From contig NC_014306.1 of NCBI RefSeq assembly GCF_000196615.1, forward strand, positions 3,038,001 to 3,102,000: DNA of 64,000 nt, given 5' to 3'. Positions 15,986 to 24,598 of this stretch are shown one piece after another. The notes beneath the pieces were generated by a model. The model searched no databases. It worked only from the letters and a program-made list of their open reading frames with translations, and was not told the origin of the DNA. The translations under genes and the position numbers were made by a program. Each line of letters begins with the position of its first letter. Position 1 is the first letter of the stretch. This DNA comes from Erwinia billingiae Eb661. GTDB taxonomy: Bacteria; Pseudomonadota; Gammaproteobacteria; Enterobacterales; Enterobacteriaceae.

Positions 15986-17365
15986 ATGACGAGCGAAAAT
16001 CGCGGATATCCCCTTCGCAACCCCCATCCTGCCGCTGATGGCAAAGTATGGAACTGGGCCCAAAACTCCACGCTGGGCGATAAAAACGCGGTGTGCGCAC
16101 CGGAGTCCGAGTCCGAATTGCAGCAGCTGGTTGCTGCCAGCCGGGGTAAAATCCGCGTAATGGGCAGCAAAATGTCGCCCGGCCGGATGCTCAAGCTGGT
16201 GGAGCAAGGCGATACGCTGGTAGACCTCAGCAAGCTGCGCGGCTTGATTGCGATCACCGATGACAGTGCCACCTTTGCCGGCGGTACGCCGCTGCACGAG
16301 GTTTACGAGATCCTGTCCGGCATTGGCAGAATGCTGCCGGCTTCCCCTGGCGTGATTGCCTCGCAGTCCCTTGCCGGTGCTCTGTCGACCGGCACCCATG
16401 GCCAGGGATTGCAGCAAAGTTCGATTGCCGATGAGGCGCTGAGCATCCGTCTGGTGCTGGCCGACGGCAGCATTGCCGAGTATGACCGCGACCATAAGTG
16501 GTTCCCGGCGGTGCAACTGGGGTTAGGCTCGTTAGGCGTGCTGACTCAGGTGACATTACGCACCACGCCTTCTGTGGTTTACACCTGTTTCAAAAATGCG
16601 GTCAGTGCCGACACGCTGGAAGAGGATCTGCTCGACTGGAACCACAACTATGCGCTGAGCAAAGCCTGGTGGTTCCCGAACGAGAACCAGGTTCACGTGT
16701 GGGCTGCACGAGAAGCGAATGCAGAAGAGATCGCGCTTTATCAGGATAACAACGAAGATCTGGTGAAGCAGGAAGAGACCAGTGATGCGATGAACGAGAC
16801 CATCGATCAGACGCTGGAGCATATGCGCAGCGACACCAAAATTCTTGATGAGAATGGCAAACCGTTCCGCACCGTCACGCGCTTTAAGGATTTCTCGGAC
16901 GTGACCGGCGATGTGTATCAGGTGTTCTGTCGCGGGATCGCCACGCCGCAGATCAACGTTGAGATCGGCATTCCGCTGGCGCGTGCCGGCGAGGTGATCC
17001 GCAAGATTAAAGCCTGGCATGCCGATACCCAGCCGCACATGCATTACCCGATTATCCTGCGCTGCACCGGCCCGTCCTCGTCCTGGCTCAGCCCGGCCTA
17101 TCAGCAGGACACCTGCTTCTTTGGTTTTGTGGTGTATTACTCCGAGGACGGTTCACTGTCTGAAGAAGGGGTGAATTTCCTGCGCGCCGTCGAAGAAGTA
17201 TTGGCTGAAGAAGGTGGTCGCCCGCATTGGGGCAAATACTTTGAGGCGCCGTTGTACGATTGGGCAGCGCTCTATCCGCAGTGGCATGAGTTTGCCAGCG
17301 TGCGTGAAGCGCTGGATCCCCAGCATAAATTTGAGAATGCGTTTACCGCCGCATTATTAGACTGA
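15986..17365 (+). CDS. D-arabinono-1,4-lactone oxidase-type FAD enzyme
   Basis: 459 residues from an ATG with AGGAG in front. The N-terminal FAD/PCMH domain shows SQSLAGALSTGTHGQG (near 130-145), the loop that contacts FAD. The C-terminal HWGKYF (about 416-421) is the HWxK motif of aldonolactone oxidoreductases (yeast ALO, plant GLDH, animal GULO). These enzymes oxidise an aldono-1,4-lactone to an ascorbate or erythroascorbate. Such genes are scattered and unusual in enteric bacteria. The glycosyltransferase 18 bp downstream is probably co-transcribed, which suggests that the enediol product, or a precursor, becomes glycosylated. The true substrate could be another sugar lactone or alditol. 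Confidence 0.85.
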   Translation: MTSENRGYPLRNPHPAADGKVWNWAQNSTLGDKNAVCAPESESELQQLVAASRGKIRVMGSKMSPGRMLKLVEQGDTLVDLSKLRGLIAITDDSATFAGGTPLHEVYEILSGIGRMLPASPGVIASQSLAGALSTGTHGQGLQQSSIADEALSIRLVLADGSIAEYDRDHKWFPAVQLGLGSLGVLTQVTLRTTPSVVYTCFKNAVSADTLEEDLLDWNHNYALSKAWWFPNENQVHVWAAREANAEEIALYQDNNEDLVKQEETSDAMNETIDQTLEHMRSDTKILDENGKPFRTVTRFKDFSDVTGDVYQVFCRGIATPQINVEIGIPLARAGEVIRKIKAWHADTQPHMHYPIILRCTGPSSSWLSPAYQQDTCFFGFVVYYSEDGSLSEEGVNFLRAVEEVLAEEGGRPHWGKYFEAPLYDWAALYPQWHEFASVREALDPQHKFENAFTAALLD

Positions 17366-17382
17366 TTATCCAGGAGAAGCCA

Positions 17383-18204
17383 ATGAAGGCATGGACTACC
17401 CTTTTGACGCAGCCAGGCTATCTGGTTGGCGTGCAGGCCTTGCAGAAATCGTTAGTGAAGTCAGGCAGCGCCTTTCCACTGGTGGTGATGGTCACGGAAA
17501 ATATCGATGCCGATGCGCGTAAGGCGCTGGAAGCAGCCGGTTGTTTGCTGCGCGATGTGCAGCCGATCAGCCCGAACAGCAGCCTGCAAAACAACTACGC
17601 TAACGCGCGTTTTTCCGAGGTATGGACCAAGCTGGCGGTCTGGAAGCTGACCGAATTTGAACGCATTGTGTTCCTTGATGCGGACATGTTAGTGACGCAA
17701 AACATGGATGAGCTGTTTGAGCTGCCATTGGAAGAGGATCAGATTGCGGCCTGTCACGCCTGTCGTTGCAATCCAAACAAGATCCCAAGCTATCCGAAAA
17801 GCTGGCGTCCCGAGAACTGTTTCTACAGTTTTTGCCGTGGCATAGAGCACACGGAAGAGTTGGAAGAAGTGGATAATTACCTGAACGGCGGTTTCCTGGT
17901 GTTGCGCCCGGATCAGGCGATATTTGAAGATATGTTGCATCAGTTGGCGGAGTTGGACGATCTTTCCCGCTATCTGTTTGCCGAGCAGGACTTCCTCAAT
18001 GACTATTTCCACGAGCGTTGGAAGCCCTTGCCGTACATTTACAACGCGTTGAAAACGCTACCGTTCCAGCACTCCGCGATGTGGGATCTGGATGAGGTGA
18101 AGAACATTCACTTTATCATTGATAAGCCATGGGAGAAGGCGCTGGACAAGGGCGACCGCTATTACGCATTGAATAAGATGTGGTGGGATATCGCGGAAGC
18201 CTGA
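17383..18204 (+). CDS. GT8-family glycosyltransferase (glycogenin/galactinol-synthase-like)
   Basis: 273 residues after AGGAGA. It starts with KAWTTLLTQPGYLVGVQALQKSL (in pieces), the entry strand of GT8 enzymes, and has the metal/nucleotide-sugar motif DADM at about 105-108 (FLDADMLV), then NGGFLVLRP, and a C-terminal histidine in KNIHFIIDKPW. This pattern is closest to eukaryotic-type glycogenin and galactinol synthase rather than to bacterial LPS GT8 enzymes. It transfers a hexose from a UDP-sugar; the acceptor is not shown by sequence. Coupling to the lactone oxidase points to a small molecule such as an ascorbate analogue rather than a polysaccharide. Confidence 0.85.
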   Translation: MKAWTTLLTQPGYLVGVQALQKSLVKSGSAFPLVVMVTENIDADARKALEAAGCLLRDVQPISPNSSLQNNYANARFSEVWTKLAVWKLTEFERIVFLDADMLVTQNMDELFELPLEEDQIAACHACRCNPNKIPSYPKSWRPENCFYSFCRGIEHTEELEEVDNYLNGGFLVLRPDQAIFEDMLHQLAELDDLSRYLFAEQDFLNDYFHERWKPLPYIYNALKTLPFQHSAMWDLDEVKNIHFIIDKPWEKALDKGDRYYALNKMWWDIAEA

Positions 18205-18223
18205 TTTGGATTGGTGGGTTCAG

Positions 18224-18391
18224 GGGCGTCGTCTGCGGGTTTGGGTGACGGGTCTGGGAGGGTGCTTTGAAAGCAAAGTCCCCGTGAGTTCGTCTCTGGC
18301 GATTGCTGGGCTTTAGGGCGTCGTCTGGGGGTTCGGGTGATGGGTCAGGGAGGGCGCGTTGAACGCAAAGTCGCCGTGAATCCATCCCTGG
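18224..18391. repeat. Two imperfect 76-bp direct repeats (period 92)
   Basis: Copy 1 is about 18224-18299 and copy 2 about 18316-18391. Both begin GGGCGTCGTCTG, share GGGTGAxGGGTCxGGGAGGG and GCAAAGTCxCCGTGA, and end in CTGG. A loosely similar stretch recurs near 52829-52860. This looks like an intergenic repeat family of the genome rather than a local accident. Confidence 0.65.
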
Positions 18392-18522
18392 AGGCTCAGC
18401 TGCGACATCCCTGTCGCAGATGCTTTGCTTATCAACGCGTCCTCCCCTCCCTGAGCTTCAGTGTTGACTGGTTGATTGGGGTTACACAGGTCAAAATCTA
18501 AAACCACCTATGTCCTGTCAAT

Positions 18523-18570
18523 CTTGCCATCTTGCCATCTTGCCATCTTGCCATTCTTGCCAATCTTGCA
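18523..18570 (+). repeat. Octamer tandem array CTTGCCAT
   Basis: Four perfect head-to-tail copies of CTTGCCAT occupy 18523-18554, followed by two degenerate copies to about 18570. The array sits about 160 bp before the peroxidase start. Copy number in such arrays can change by replication slippage. Confidence 0.85.
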
Positions 18571-18726
18571 GATAAGAATTTTCATTATGATGTGCTAGCG
18601 CGATTTTAAGCGGACTCTCGATGCTTACACGTCCGCTTTTCGCTGATTAAAACCCTTCTGCATCGGTATACTGGCGGCTTCGTTCCAGATGTTGACGTCA
18701 AACTGATTTTCTCTGAGGTTTCCGCT

Positions 18727-19209
18727 ATGACCACCTTTCATCAACTTTCCGCCACCCGTCTGGATGGCAAGCCTGTTTCGATGGCCGACTATGCGGGCAA
18801 GCTGGTGCTGGTAGTGAATACCGCCAGTCACTGCGGCTTCACGCCGCAATACGCAGGGCTTGAGGCGCTAAACAAGAAGTACACCGCCCAGGGACTGGTG
18901 GTGCTGGGTTTCCCCTGCAACCAGTTCGGTAAACAGGAACCCGGCGGTGCCGACGAAATCGCGCAGACCTGTCACATCAACTATGGCGTGAGCTTCCCGA
19001 TGTTCGGGAAAGTGGAGGTCAACGGCGCCAATAGTCACCCTGTATTTCGCTACCTGAAAGACGCATTGCCCGGCGTGCTGGGTGGACGGATCAAGTGGAA
19101 CTTCACCAAGTTCCTGATTGGACGCGACGGCAAACCGCTCAAGCGTTTCGCCCCGTTCACCAAACCCGAGAAAATGGAATCCGTCATTGTGGCTGCGCTT
19201 GAACTTTAA
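18727..19209 (+). CDS. Glutathione peroxidase (BtuE-like, cysteine type)
   Basis: 160 residues, the usual length. The peroxidatic cysteine is in NTASHCGFTPQY (C36), where animal enzymes carry selenocysteine; the partner Gln and Trp are in FPCNQFGKQEPG and KWNFTKFL. C64 in the FPCNQ motif is likely the resolving cysteine of the thioredoxin-dependent type. It reduces hydrogen peroxide and lipid hydroperoxides in the cytosol. The gene stands alone between a repeat-rich gap and a convergent gene; GAGG lies before the ATG. In E. coli the family member is btuE; orthology is likely but not proven by context here. Confidence 0.9.
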   Translation: MTTFHQLSATRLDGKPVSMADYAGKLVLVVNTASHCGFTPQYAGLEALNKKYTAQGLVVLGFPCNQFGKQEPGGADEIAQTCHINYGVSFPMFGKVEVNGANSHPVFRYLKDALPGVLGGRIKWNFTKFLIGRDGKPLKRFAPFTKPEKMESVIVAALEL

Positions 19210-19322
19210 GGGCGCGTGTTAATCGAATCGACCGCATCTGGAGGGCTTCCCGCAAGCTGAATATATCCTAGTGAGATAAACCGCCGCTTATCGCATATAA
19301 CGATCTCTTCCACTCCATAACG

Positions 19323-20258
19323 CTAGAGGCTTTGCTGTTTTGCAAGCCATTGTTCGGCCGTTGTCGTGGCAATTCCCTGACGGTGATTGAAGGTATTTTC
19401 TTTATGCCAGGCCACACCATCAGGCCGTGCAAAAGCAAGCCGGTATTTAGCTCCGACATCTTGCGGATTCTGCTGCACGTCATTCTCAAGCTTTTGCCCG
19501 TCCAGTAATTTTCTGGTTACTTCACTGCCCCAGTGGGTATGCATGACGTCAGCAAGCTCGCGATAAGTCAGCGTATCCCCGGCAATAAAGACAATCTCAT
19601 TACGGAAAGCAGGCTGACAGAAGAATATATCTGCCGTCAGCCGACCAATATCTTCAGGTGTGGTTAATGTCACCGCATGATCCCAGTTACCCAGGCCATA
19701 AACGGTTTTATTCTGTGCATCAACGACACCAAAGCCGGGTTCGAACAGGTAGCTGGTAAAAATCCCCGTAGAGACAATGACCCACTCTGTCGCGTTCTGC
19801 GCACGCAAAAGATGGCGAACATCAAGCTGTTCATCCCACACTTGTTGCCCGCTGCCTTTACCGATAACGTCATAATCAACACCGAACTGCCACGGGAAGT
19901 AACGGGCTACAGCCGCTTTTAATACCGCCTGCGTAATCTTTATCTGCGTGCCCGGGCCCCCGACAAAACCGCTGCAGTTGATGACGGCGTCGAAAGAACC
20001 AAATATCTCACTCAGCTCGTCAATACTGTTTTGGTGCAGATCGCCCTCGACTACACTGATGCCGAGTTTCATCAGCTCATCCAGCCGTGCCTTTCGTGAG
20101 CCAGAAATAGCATGAGCGGCTTCGCTTCTGAGTAGCACGCTGATTTTCAAATGGCTATGTTCCTGCGTTTTATTAGCCAACGCTCTTAGCACCTGAATCC
20201 CAAGCTCTCCCGCACCCAGTACAAGTAACGTTTCAATCGGTTTTTTTTCAACTTTCAT
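19323..20258 (-). CDS. NmrA-like NAD(P)-dependent aromatic alcohol reductase
   Basis: 311 residues. The N-terminal Rossmann motif is LLVLGAGELGIQVLRAL (GxGxxG near 15-21), followed by VVEGDLHQ and a substrate domain of the isoflavone-reductase/NmrA type (FPWQFGVDYDVIGKGS). Such atypical short-chain dehydrogenases reduce phenylpropanoid-type compounds or act as redox sensors. Divergent, with an 85-bp gap, is an HxlR regulator that probably controls it by sensing a quinone or aldehyde. The physiological substrate cannot be read from the sequence. Confidence 0.85.
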   Translation of the reverse strand: MKVEKKPIETLLVLGAGELGIQVLRALANKTQEHSHLKISVLLRSEAAHAISGSRKARLDELMKLGISVVEGDLHQNSIDELSEIFGSFDAVINCSGFVGGPGTQIKITQAVLKAAVARYFPWQFGVDYDVIGKGSGQQVWDEQLDVRHLLRAQNATEWVIVSTGIFTSYLFEPGFGVVDAQNKTVYGLGNWDHAVTLTTPEDIGRLTADIFFCQPAFRNEIVFIAGDTLTYRELADVMHTHWGSEVTRKLLDGQKLENDVQQNPQDVGAKYRLAFARPDGVAWHKENTFNHRQGIATTTAEQWLAKQQSL

Positions 20259-20343
20259 TCTTGCTTCCTGTCACTTAAAAACGTCATCCTGACAGCTGAG
20301 ATTGGCTGGTTCAATTAGGCACACGCATGATACCGGAGGGGAT

Positions 20344-20745
20344 ATGGAGTCTGAACGGGAAGCGCTTTTGCAATTTTCCAAAGAATTTTGTGCGGAGTTA
20401 AGCAACGACGATGAGGGTTTGAAACGAGAGATCCTGGCACATGCAGGTAATCGTTGGTCGCTGGGCGTGCTGCATATTCTCGGTACTCATGGGCCACTTC
20501 GCTATGGCGAAATACGCCGCACCCTCACGGGTGTCACGCAAAGAATGCTGACGCGAACATTGCGCCACCTGGAACGGGACGGGTTAATTTCCCGTTTTGA
20601 TTATGAGGAAAAACTGCCTCATGTTGTTTATACAATTACAGCAACGGGAAAGGAAATGCTGTTGAAAATGCTGCCATTATGGTCGTGGATTATCACATCA
20701 GCCGAAGATTTCCGCTCAGCAAGAGAACGATACGACGGTGATTGA
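20344..20745 (+). CDS. HxlR-family transcriptional regulator
   Basis: 133 residues from the ATG at 20344, preceded by GGAGGGG; a start 42 bp upstream is in frame but lacks a ribosome site. The winged helix of MarR/HxlR type is clear: NRWSLGVLHILGTHGPLRYGEIRRTLTGVTQRMLTRTLRHLERDGLI (in pieces), wing at YEEKLPHVVYTIT. Two cysteines are unusual for the length; C17 in KEFCAEL sits near the position where HxlR/YodB sensors carry the reactive cysteine. It is divergent from the NmrA-like reductase, its likely target. Confidence 0.88.
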   Translation: MESEREALLQFSKEFCAELSNDDEGLKREILAHAGNRWSLGVLHILGTHGPLRYGEIRRTLTGVTQRMLTRTLRHLERDGLISRFDYEEKLPHVVYTITATGKEMLLKMLPLWSWIITSAEDFRSARERYDGD

Positions 20746-20931
20746 GTCGTCTAAATGCGAATGTCCTTTCACAAAGGTAGATACTCTATAAATCAGCTTG
20801 TTAGTATCGGATGGCATCAGAGGACTTTGTGCGTTATAGCATCAACCTATGAATTTCGAGAGTTATGTCGGGCGCCTGCCCGCTCCCCGCTCACAGCGTC
20901 ATTTAATCTGACATATAGCAGCGCAGACGCC

Positions 20932-21444
20932 TCAAGAGTGTCCAGGCCAGGCTTTTCGATTTCCTGAATTCTCATGTTCCAGGCTCATGAATAACTGCTG
21001 TGATGACCTTTCAAGTATGTTGATTAATAAATCGCGTGGAAAGATTGTTTCATTGTTCTGTTTCAGCTCTTCGACTGCCCACCAATAGTGATCACGAATG
21101 ACATTTTTTTCGTTGCGACTCCAGCCGGAGCAGTCGATCTCTGATTTCTCGGTATTAATAATAAAAAAGCGCTCTTCAGCGAAAACTTTCTCCCCGCTTG
21201 GCAGCATCATGGTGAAGGTTCTGGTTGCTATCTGCGGTCCTGTTGCTGTTCTTGTCAGACCGGTTTCTTCAAATAATTCGCGTAAGGCAGCCTGTTCATA
21301 GGATTCATTGTGTTCAAGTCCTCCACCTGGAGTTGCCCAGTATGTATTTCCACTTAAAGCATCCTCTGTATGGCAGAAACTAAAAAGCAGGACGCGATTT
21401 TCAGGCGAAAGGACAATCAATCGGGAAGATGGACGAGTGCGCAT
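20932..21444 (-). CDS. Nudix hydrolase
   Basis: 170 residues, with AAGGGG before the ATG. The Nudix box is complete: G-x5-E-x7-REL-x-EET-GL beginning at GGGLEHNESYEQAALRELFEE, about residues 40-63. Nudix enzymes cleave nucleoside diphosphates linked to another group, using magnesium held by the box glutamates. Specificity is not predictable; the start MRTRPSSRLIVLSPENRVLLF is common in MutT/NUDT-like housekeeping hydrolases. The gene is isolated, with 187 bp to the convergent HxlR gene and 230 bp to the MFS gene on its other side. Confidence 0.88.
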   Translation of the reverse strand: MRTRPSSRLIVLSPENRVLLFSFCHTEDALSGNTYWATPGGGLEHNESYEQAALRELFEETGLTRTATGPQIATRTFTMMLPSGEKVFAEERFFIINTEKSEIDCSGWSRNEKNVIRDHYWWAVEELKQNNETIFPRDLLINILERSSQQLFMSLEHENSGNRKAWPGHS

Positions 21445-21673
21445 AAGACCCCTTTAATAACGTTAAATCCTGATTTTTGAAATTATGTATCCCGCCATCT
21501 TATGCTGGCAATGACGTTGACGAAGCGGGAGATGCGCACTATTTTTGAGCCAGGTTCCCGGACATAAGCACCAGGGCTATTCAGGCACTGAACAATCAAA
21601 AGATAAATAAATCAATCCCGGCCACAGTGCCAGGGCATTTTCATGATGATAAAACTTTCCGGGGCGGGTGTTG

Positions 21674-22906
21674 ATGAGATTACGTTCACTGCAGGTTCTC
21701 TGTCTGCTCAACTTCTTTATCGCTGATGTCCGCGACGGACTTGGGCCGTTTTTAGGCATCTTTCTGGTGTCCCATCACTGGCGGGCGGAAGAAATTGGTC
21801 TGGTGATGACGCTGGGCGGTCTGGCGGGACTGTTGGCCACGTTCCCCGCGGGGATGATCGTCGATGCCACCCGTTATAAACGTCTGTTAATTATCACTGC
21901 CTCCCTGCTCATTACCTTGAGCGCGCTGGCCCTCTGGTTTTTCCCGACGTCCGCCGTGGTGATTTTATCGCAAATTATTACCGGTATCGCGGCAGCAATC
22001 GTCGCGCCCACCATTGCCGGTATCACCTTAGGCATCACCGGTCAGAAAGGGTTTTTGTCACAGATGGGCCGAAACGAAGCCTTCAACCACAGCGGCAATA
22101 TGGCGGTTGCGGTGCTGGCGGCGTTCACCTGCTGGATCTGGGGCACCGGGTCGGTATTTTTACTGATGACCACCATGGCGGTCTGCGCCGTGGTCTGCAC
22201 ATTAGCGATTAATAAAAACGATATCGATCATGATGTGGCGCGTGGGATTGAAAAGCACGAAGGCCCTGCCGTTTCTGTCTCAGTTCTGGCATTGCTCAAG
22301 CGACCTGAACTGGCGGTAACGGGGATAACCCTGCTCCTCTTCCACCTGGCCAATGCGGCACAGCTGCCGATGTTAAGCATGCAGGCCGCCTCTTCTCCCG
22401 CAGGTTCTCTGTTCACGCCTGGCACCTATGCCGCTCTCACGGTCGCGATTTCTCAGGCGGTGATGATCCCCGTGGCACTGCTTACGGCGAGGTACGCCTC
22501 ACAGTATGGCTACGCCAGGCTTATCGTCATTGCGCTGCTCGTGTTGCCTTTTCGGGCAGCAATTGCGTCGTTCTGGAGCAATGAATTCGTTTTATTTCCC
22601 GTGCAGGCGCTGGACGGTGTCGCTGCCGGTATTTTGGGCGTGGCCGTCCCCGGACTGATTGCCGCACTGTTTAATGGCTCAGGGCATATCAACGCGGCGC
22701 TTGGGCTCGTAATGTTACTGCAGGGACTGGGCGCCTCACTCAGCCCGGCGTTGGCTGGCACCATTGTCAGCCACACCTCATGGAGCTTCGCTTATCTTAT
22801 TTTGGCGGCCATCGCGCTCTGCGCCCTTTGCATCTGGCTGCTATTCAGCAGGCACGTGTTTAAATCACTTCAACCTGAGCAAAAGACGTTGATGGGGGAT
22901 AAGTGA
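21674..22906 (+). CDS. MFS transporter
   Basis: About 410 residues from the ATG at 21674 with GGGGCGGG in front (a GTG 6 bp earlier is also in frame). Around 12 hydrophobic segments; the loop 2-3 motif is GMIVDATRYKRLL, a variant of the MFS motif A. It starts LRSLQVLCLLNFFIADVRDGLGPFLGIFL (in pieces), a pattern seen in putative drug and metabolite exporters. The substrate is unknown. The DUF6434 gene begins 1 bp after its stop and may be coupled. Confidence 0.85.
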   Translation: MRLRSLQVLCLLNFFIADVRDGLGPFLGIFLVSHHWRAEEIGLVMTLGGLAGLLATFPAGMIVDATRYKRLLIITASLLITLSALALWFFPTSAVVILSQIITGIAAAIVAPTIAGITLGITGQKGFLSQMGRNEAFNHSGNMAVAVLAAFTCWIWGTGSVFLLMTTMAVCAVVCTLAINKNDIDHDVARGIEKHEGPAVSVSVLALLKRPELAVTGITLLLFHLANAAQLPMLSMQAASSPAGSLFTPGTYAALTVAISQAVMIPVALLTARYASQYGYARLIVIALLVLPFRAAIASFWSNEFVLFPVQALDGVAAGILGVAVPGLIAALFNGSGHINAALGLVMLLQGLGASLSPALAGTIVSHTSWSFAYLILAAIALCALCIWLLFSRHVFKSLQPEQKTLMGDK

Positions 22907-22907
22907 G

Positions 22908-23117
22908 TTGAAAATCGATTGGCATAGCGCATTACTGACACGAACCACACGCGTCGATAAAAACTACAAAAATACCCAGAACGTTCGTCGTTTTATGGTT
23001 AAAGAGTGTGGGGAAGACTTTCGATTCGATCGGGAATTCATGATGTGGATACGTAATGAAGATGCCAAAACATTGGGGGACGTGGCAGACGAGTGGAAGC
23101 GCAGACATCTGTCCTGA
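22908..23117 (+). CDS. DUF6434-type small protein, copy 1
   Basis: 69 residues from a TTG start (22908), nearly touching the MFS stop. The sequence is that of small DUF6434-like proteins: DWHS...LTR near the start, DKNYKNTQNVRRFM, ECG, FxFxREFM, and a basic DEWKRR end. Function unknown; the many basic and aromatic residues would suit nucleic-acid binding, but that is a guess. A second copy with 49 of 69 identical residues is at 24389-24598; the two flank the alpha/beta hydrolase gene. Confidence 0.72.
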   Translation: MKIDWHSALLTRTTRVDKNYKNTQNVRRFMVKECGEDFRFDREFMMWIRNEDAKTLGDVADEWKRRHLS

Positions 23118-23192
23118 TGATGGATCGGGGCTTGTGCGAGTGACGGACAACAGATACTGCTCCATCGTCAGCTTGATGTGCATCAGCATCCT

Positions 23193-24104
23193 TTATTGAT
23201 TTAAGAAAGACTCTACCGCGCTGGAAAACCGTTCTGGCTGATCAAGCATGACAAAGTGAAAACTGTCATCGATCCGCGTGAAATGGATATCGGGTGCAGA
23301 AGCATAGGCTTGACGGTACATTGCATCCACGCTGGCGGAAGGGATCCCGAATAAAGGGTCATACGCGTAGACGATTTCTATCGGCGCTTTGATGCGGGCG
23401 AGTTCGGGACGCAGATCGGTAATCATCAATTCATACACGGCATCCGCAACCGTTTTGCGATCGGAATTGATCCCCGCAGCCACTAAAGCTGGCCTCGCCG
23501 CCTCGGTCTTAGCCAATCGGATGATGGATGTTCTCTGAGACTCTTTGATTTGCTCCGGCGACTGCCCCAGTAGCCAATCCCGCGTAGTTGTAGCGTGCCG
23601 GACAGCAGTTTCGGTGGTCGCCGCAGGGTCAATCATCAATGTATAGAACGGCAAGGCATCGACGTTCATCAAACGACCGATCTGGTCGGGATGACGGGCC
23701 CCCAGCATCAATGCAATCTCCCCGCCAAGAGAATGGCCAACGATCGCCGGTGCTTTGATGTGCTGGGTTTGAATGTAATCAGCGATGGCCTCTACTGCCG
23801 GAGCGACGACCTTTCCCTGTGGATTGGAAATAGCAGGCGTACTTGCAAAGCCCGCAAGCTCAACAAGATGAATACGGTGGCTCATACGTAAAGTTGATGC
23901 TAAATCGGCCCAAACTTCGCGGGACGACGCCAGCCCCGGAATCAATATGACATCAGGGCCAGATCCTTGCGTCTGCACAGAGATACGCTGCGAACTCGGA
24001 TGCTCTGAAGGTTTCGACATAGACTGCGTTGCGGATGCTGTGACCAAGACTGACATCAATAAAACAGCCCCTCCGATGGTGGCACGAATATATGCGGCAG
24101 GCAT
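23193..24104 (-). CDS. Exported alpha/beta hydrolase
   Basis: 303 residues, AAGGA 8 bp before the ATG. Residues 1-27 form a signal peptide (GGAVLLMSVLVTASA). The alpha/beta hydrolase fold is shown by DVILIPGLASSREVW (oxyanion-hole strand), the nucleophile elbow GHSLGG, an acid near YDPLFG and the catalytic histidine in DSFHFVMLDQPERF. A periplasmic esterase, lactonase or dehalogenase-like activity is possible. It sits between the two DUF6434 genes on the opposite strand. I see no operon partner. Confidence 0.85.
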   Translation of the reverse strand: MPAAYIRATIGGAVLLMSVLVTASATQSMSKPSEHPSSQRISVQTQGSGPDVILIPGLASSREVWADLASTLRMSHRIHLVELAGFASTPAISNPQGKVVAPAVEAIADYIQTQHIKAPAIVGHSLGGEIALMLGARHPDQIGRLMNVDALPFYTLMIDPAATTETAVRHATTTRDWLLGQSPEQIKESQRTSIIRLAKTEAARPALVAAGINSDRKTVADAVYELMITDLRPELARIKAPIEIVYAYDPLFGIPSASVDAMYRQAYASAPDIHFTRIDDSFHFVMLDQPERFSSAVESFLNQ

Positions 24105-24247
24105 GAGTTAAGTCCTTGTTATTTATCCCTGATAAACCGGGGCAGCTGACAGAAGGGTTTATCATAAAAGATAAAATCATTGAGGGATGGATACAAGGGC
24201 TTTGGAATGTACCGGTTACCGTTCTTCACTGACAGCGATAAACGTTA

Positions 24248-24313
24248 GCCGGCTCCTCGCTCATAGCGGACCTTTCCTAACCAGAGGTCCGCTGTGTGCC
24301 AAAAGCGGACCTT
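24248..24313. repeat. Dispersed hairpin repeat, copy A
   Basis: AGCGGACCT (24265-24273) is followed by its inverse AGGTCCGCT (24285-24293) and then by the same word again (24304-24312), so two alternative hairpins can form. TCGCTCATAGCGGA (24257-24270) recurs exactly at 25697-25710. It lies between the hydrolase gene and DUF6434 copy 2. Confidence 0.65.
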
Positions 24314-24388
24314 GAGAAATTTCAGCTTCTCTGACTAAAGTGGAGTACTAATTTATATTTAAAACCACTCATTACGGGAGCTGGAAAG

Positions 24389-24598
24389 ATGGAAACCGAT
24401 TGGCATAGCTCATCACTAACACGTTCTACCATCGCTGATAAAAATTACAAAAACACACAAAACGTTCGCCGTTTTATGATCAAAGAGTGTGGAGAGAATT
24501 TCCGATTCAATCGTGAATTTATGATATGGATAAGTAATGCTACCCCTAAGAATTTGGGTGATGTCGTGGATGAGTGGAAACGGCGATATAAACGTTAA
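24389..24598 (+). CDS. DUF6434-type small protein, copy 2
   Basis: 69 residues from an ATG about 10 bp after GGGAG. It matches copy 1 at 49 of 69 positions, with the DKNYKNTQNVRRFM block and the DEWKRR end conserved. It stands alone between copy A of the dispersed repeat and the arginase-like gene. Its codons are richer in A+T than those of copy 1. The two copies may come from an old duplication or from separate acquisitions. Confidence 0.72.
   Translation: METDWHSSSLTRSTIADKNYKNTQNVRRFMIKECGENFRFNREFMIWISNATPKNLGDVVDEWKRRYKR

Larger units (their letters stand above)
18205..18726. other. 522-bp gene-free region with two repeat types
   Basis: Between the GT8 gene and the glutathione peroxidase gene. 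It contains two imperfect copies of a 76-bp unit, a small CTGCGACA...TGTCGCAG hairpin near 18400, an octamer tandem array, and presumably the peroxidase promoter. Open frames on the minus strand here run through the repeats and are not believable genes. Confidence 0.7.

Noticed and set aside
18116..18507. Minus-strand reading frames of 60-90 codons in the gap after the GT8 gene
   Set aside because: They run through the imperfect 76-bp repeats, give Pro-rich repeated low-complexity protein, and have no ribosome site.
18523..18570. CRISPR-like array
   Set aside because: The repeated unit is a simple octamer without spacers; no cas gene in the window.
20755..20967. 70-codon frame between HxlR and Nudix genes
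   Set aside because: Overlaps the Nudix gene on the other strand, no ribosome site, no family resemblance.
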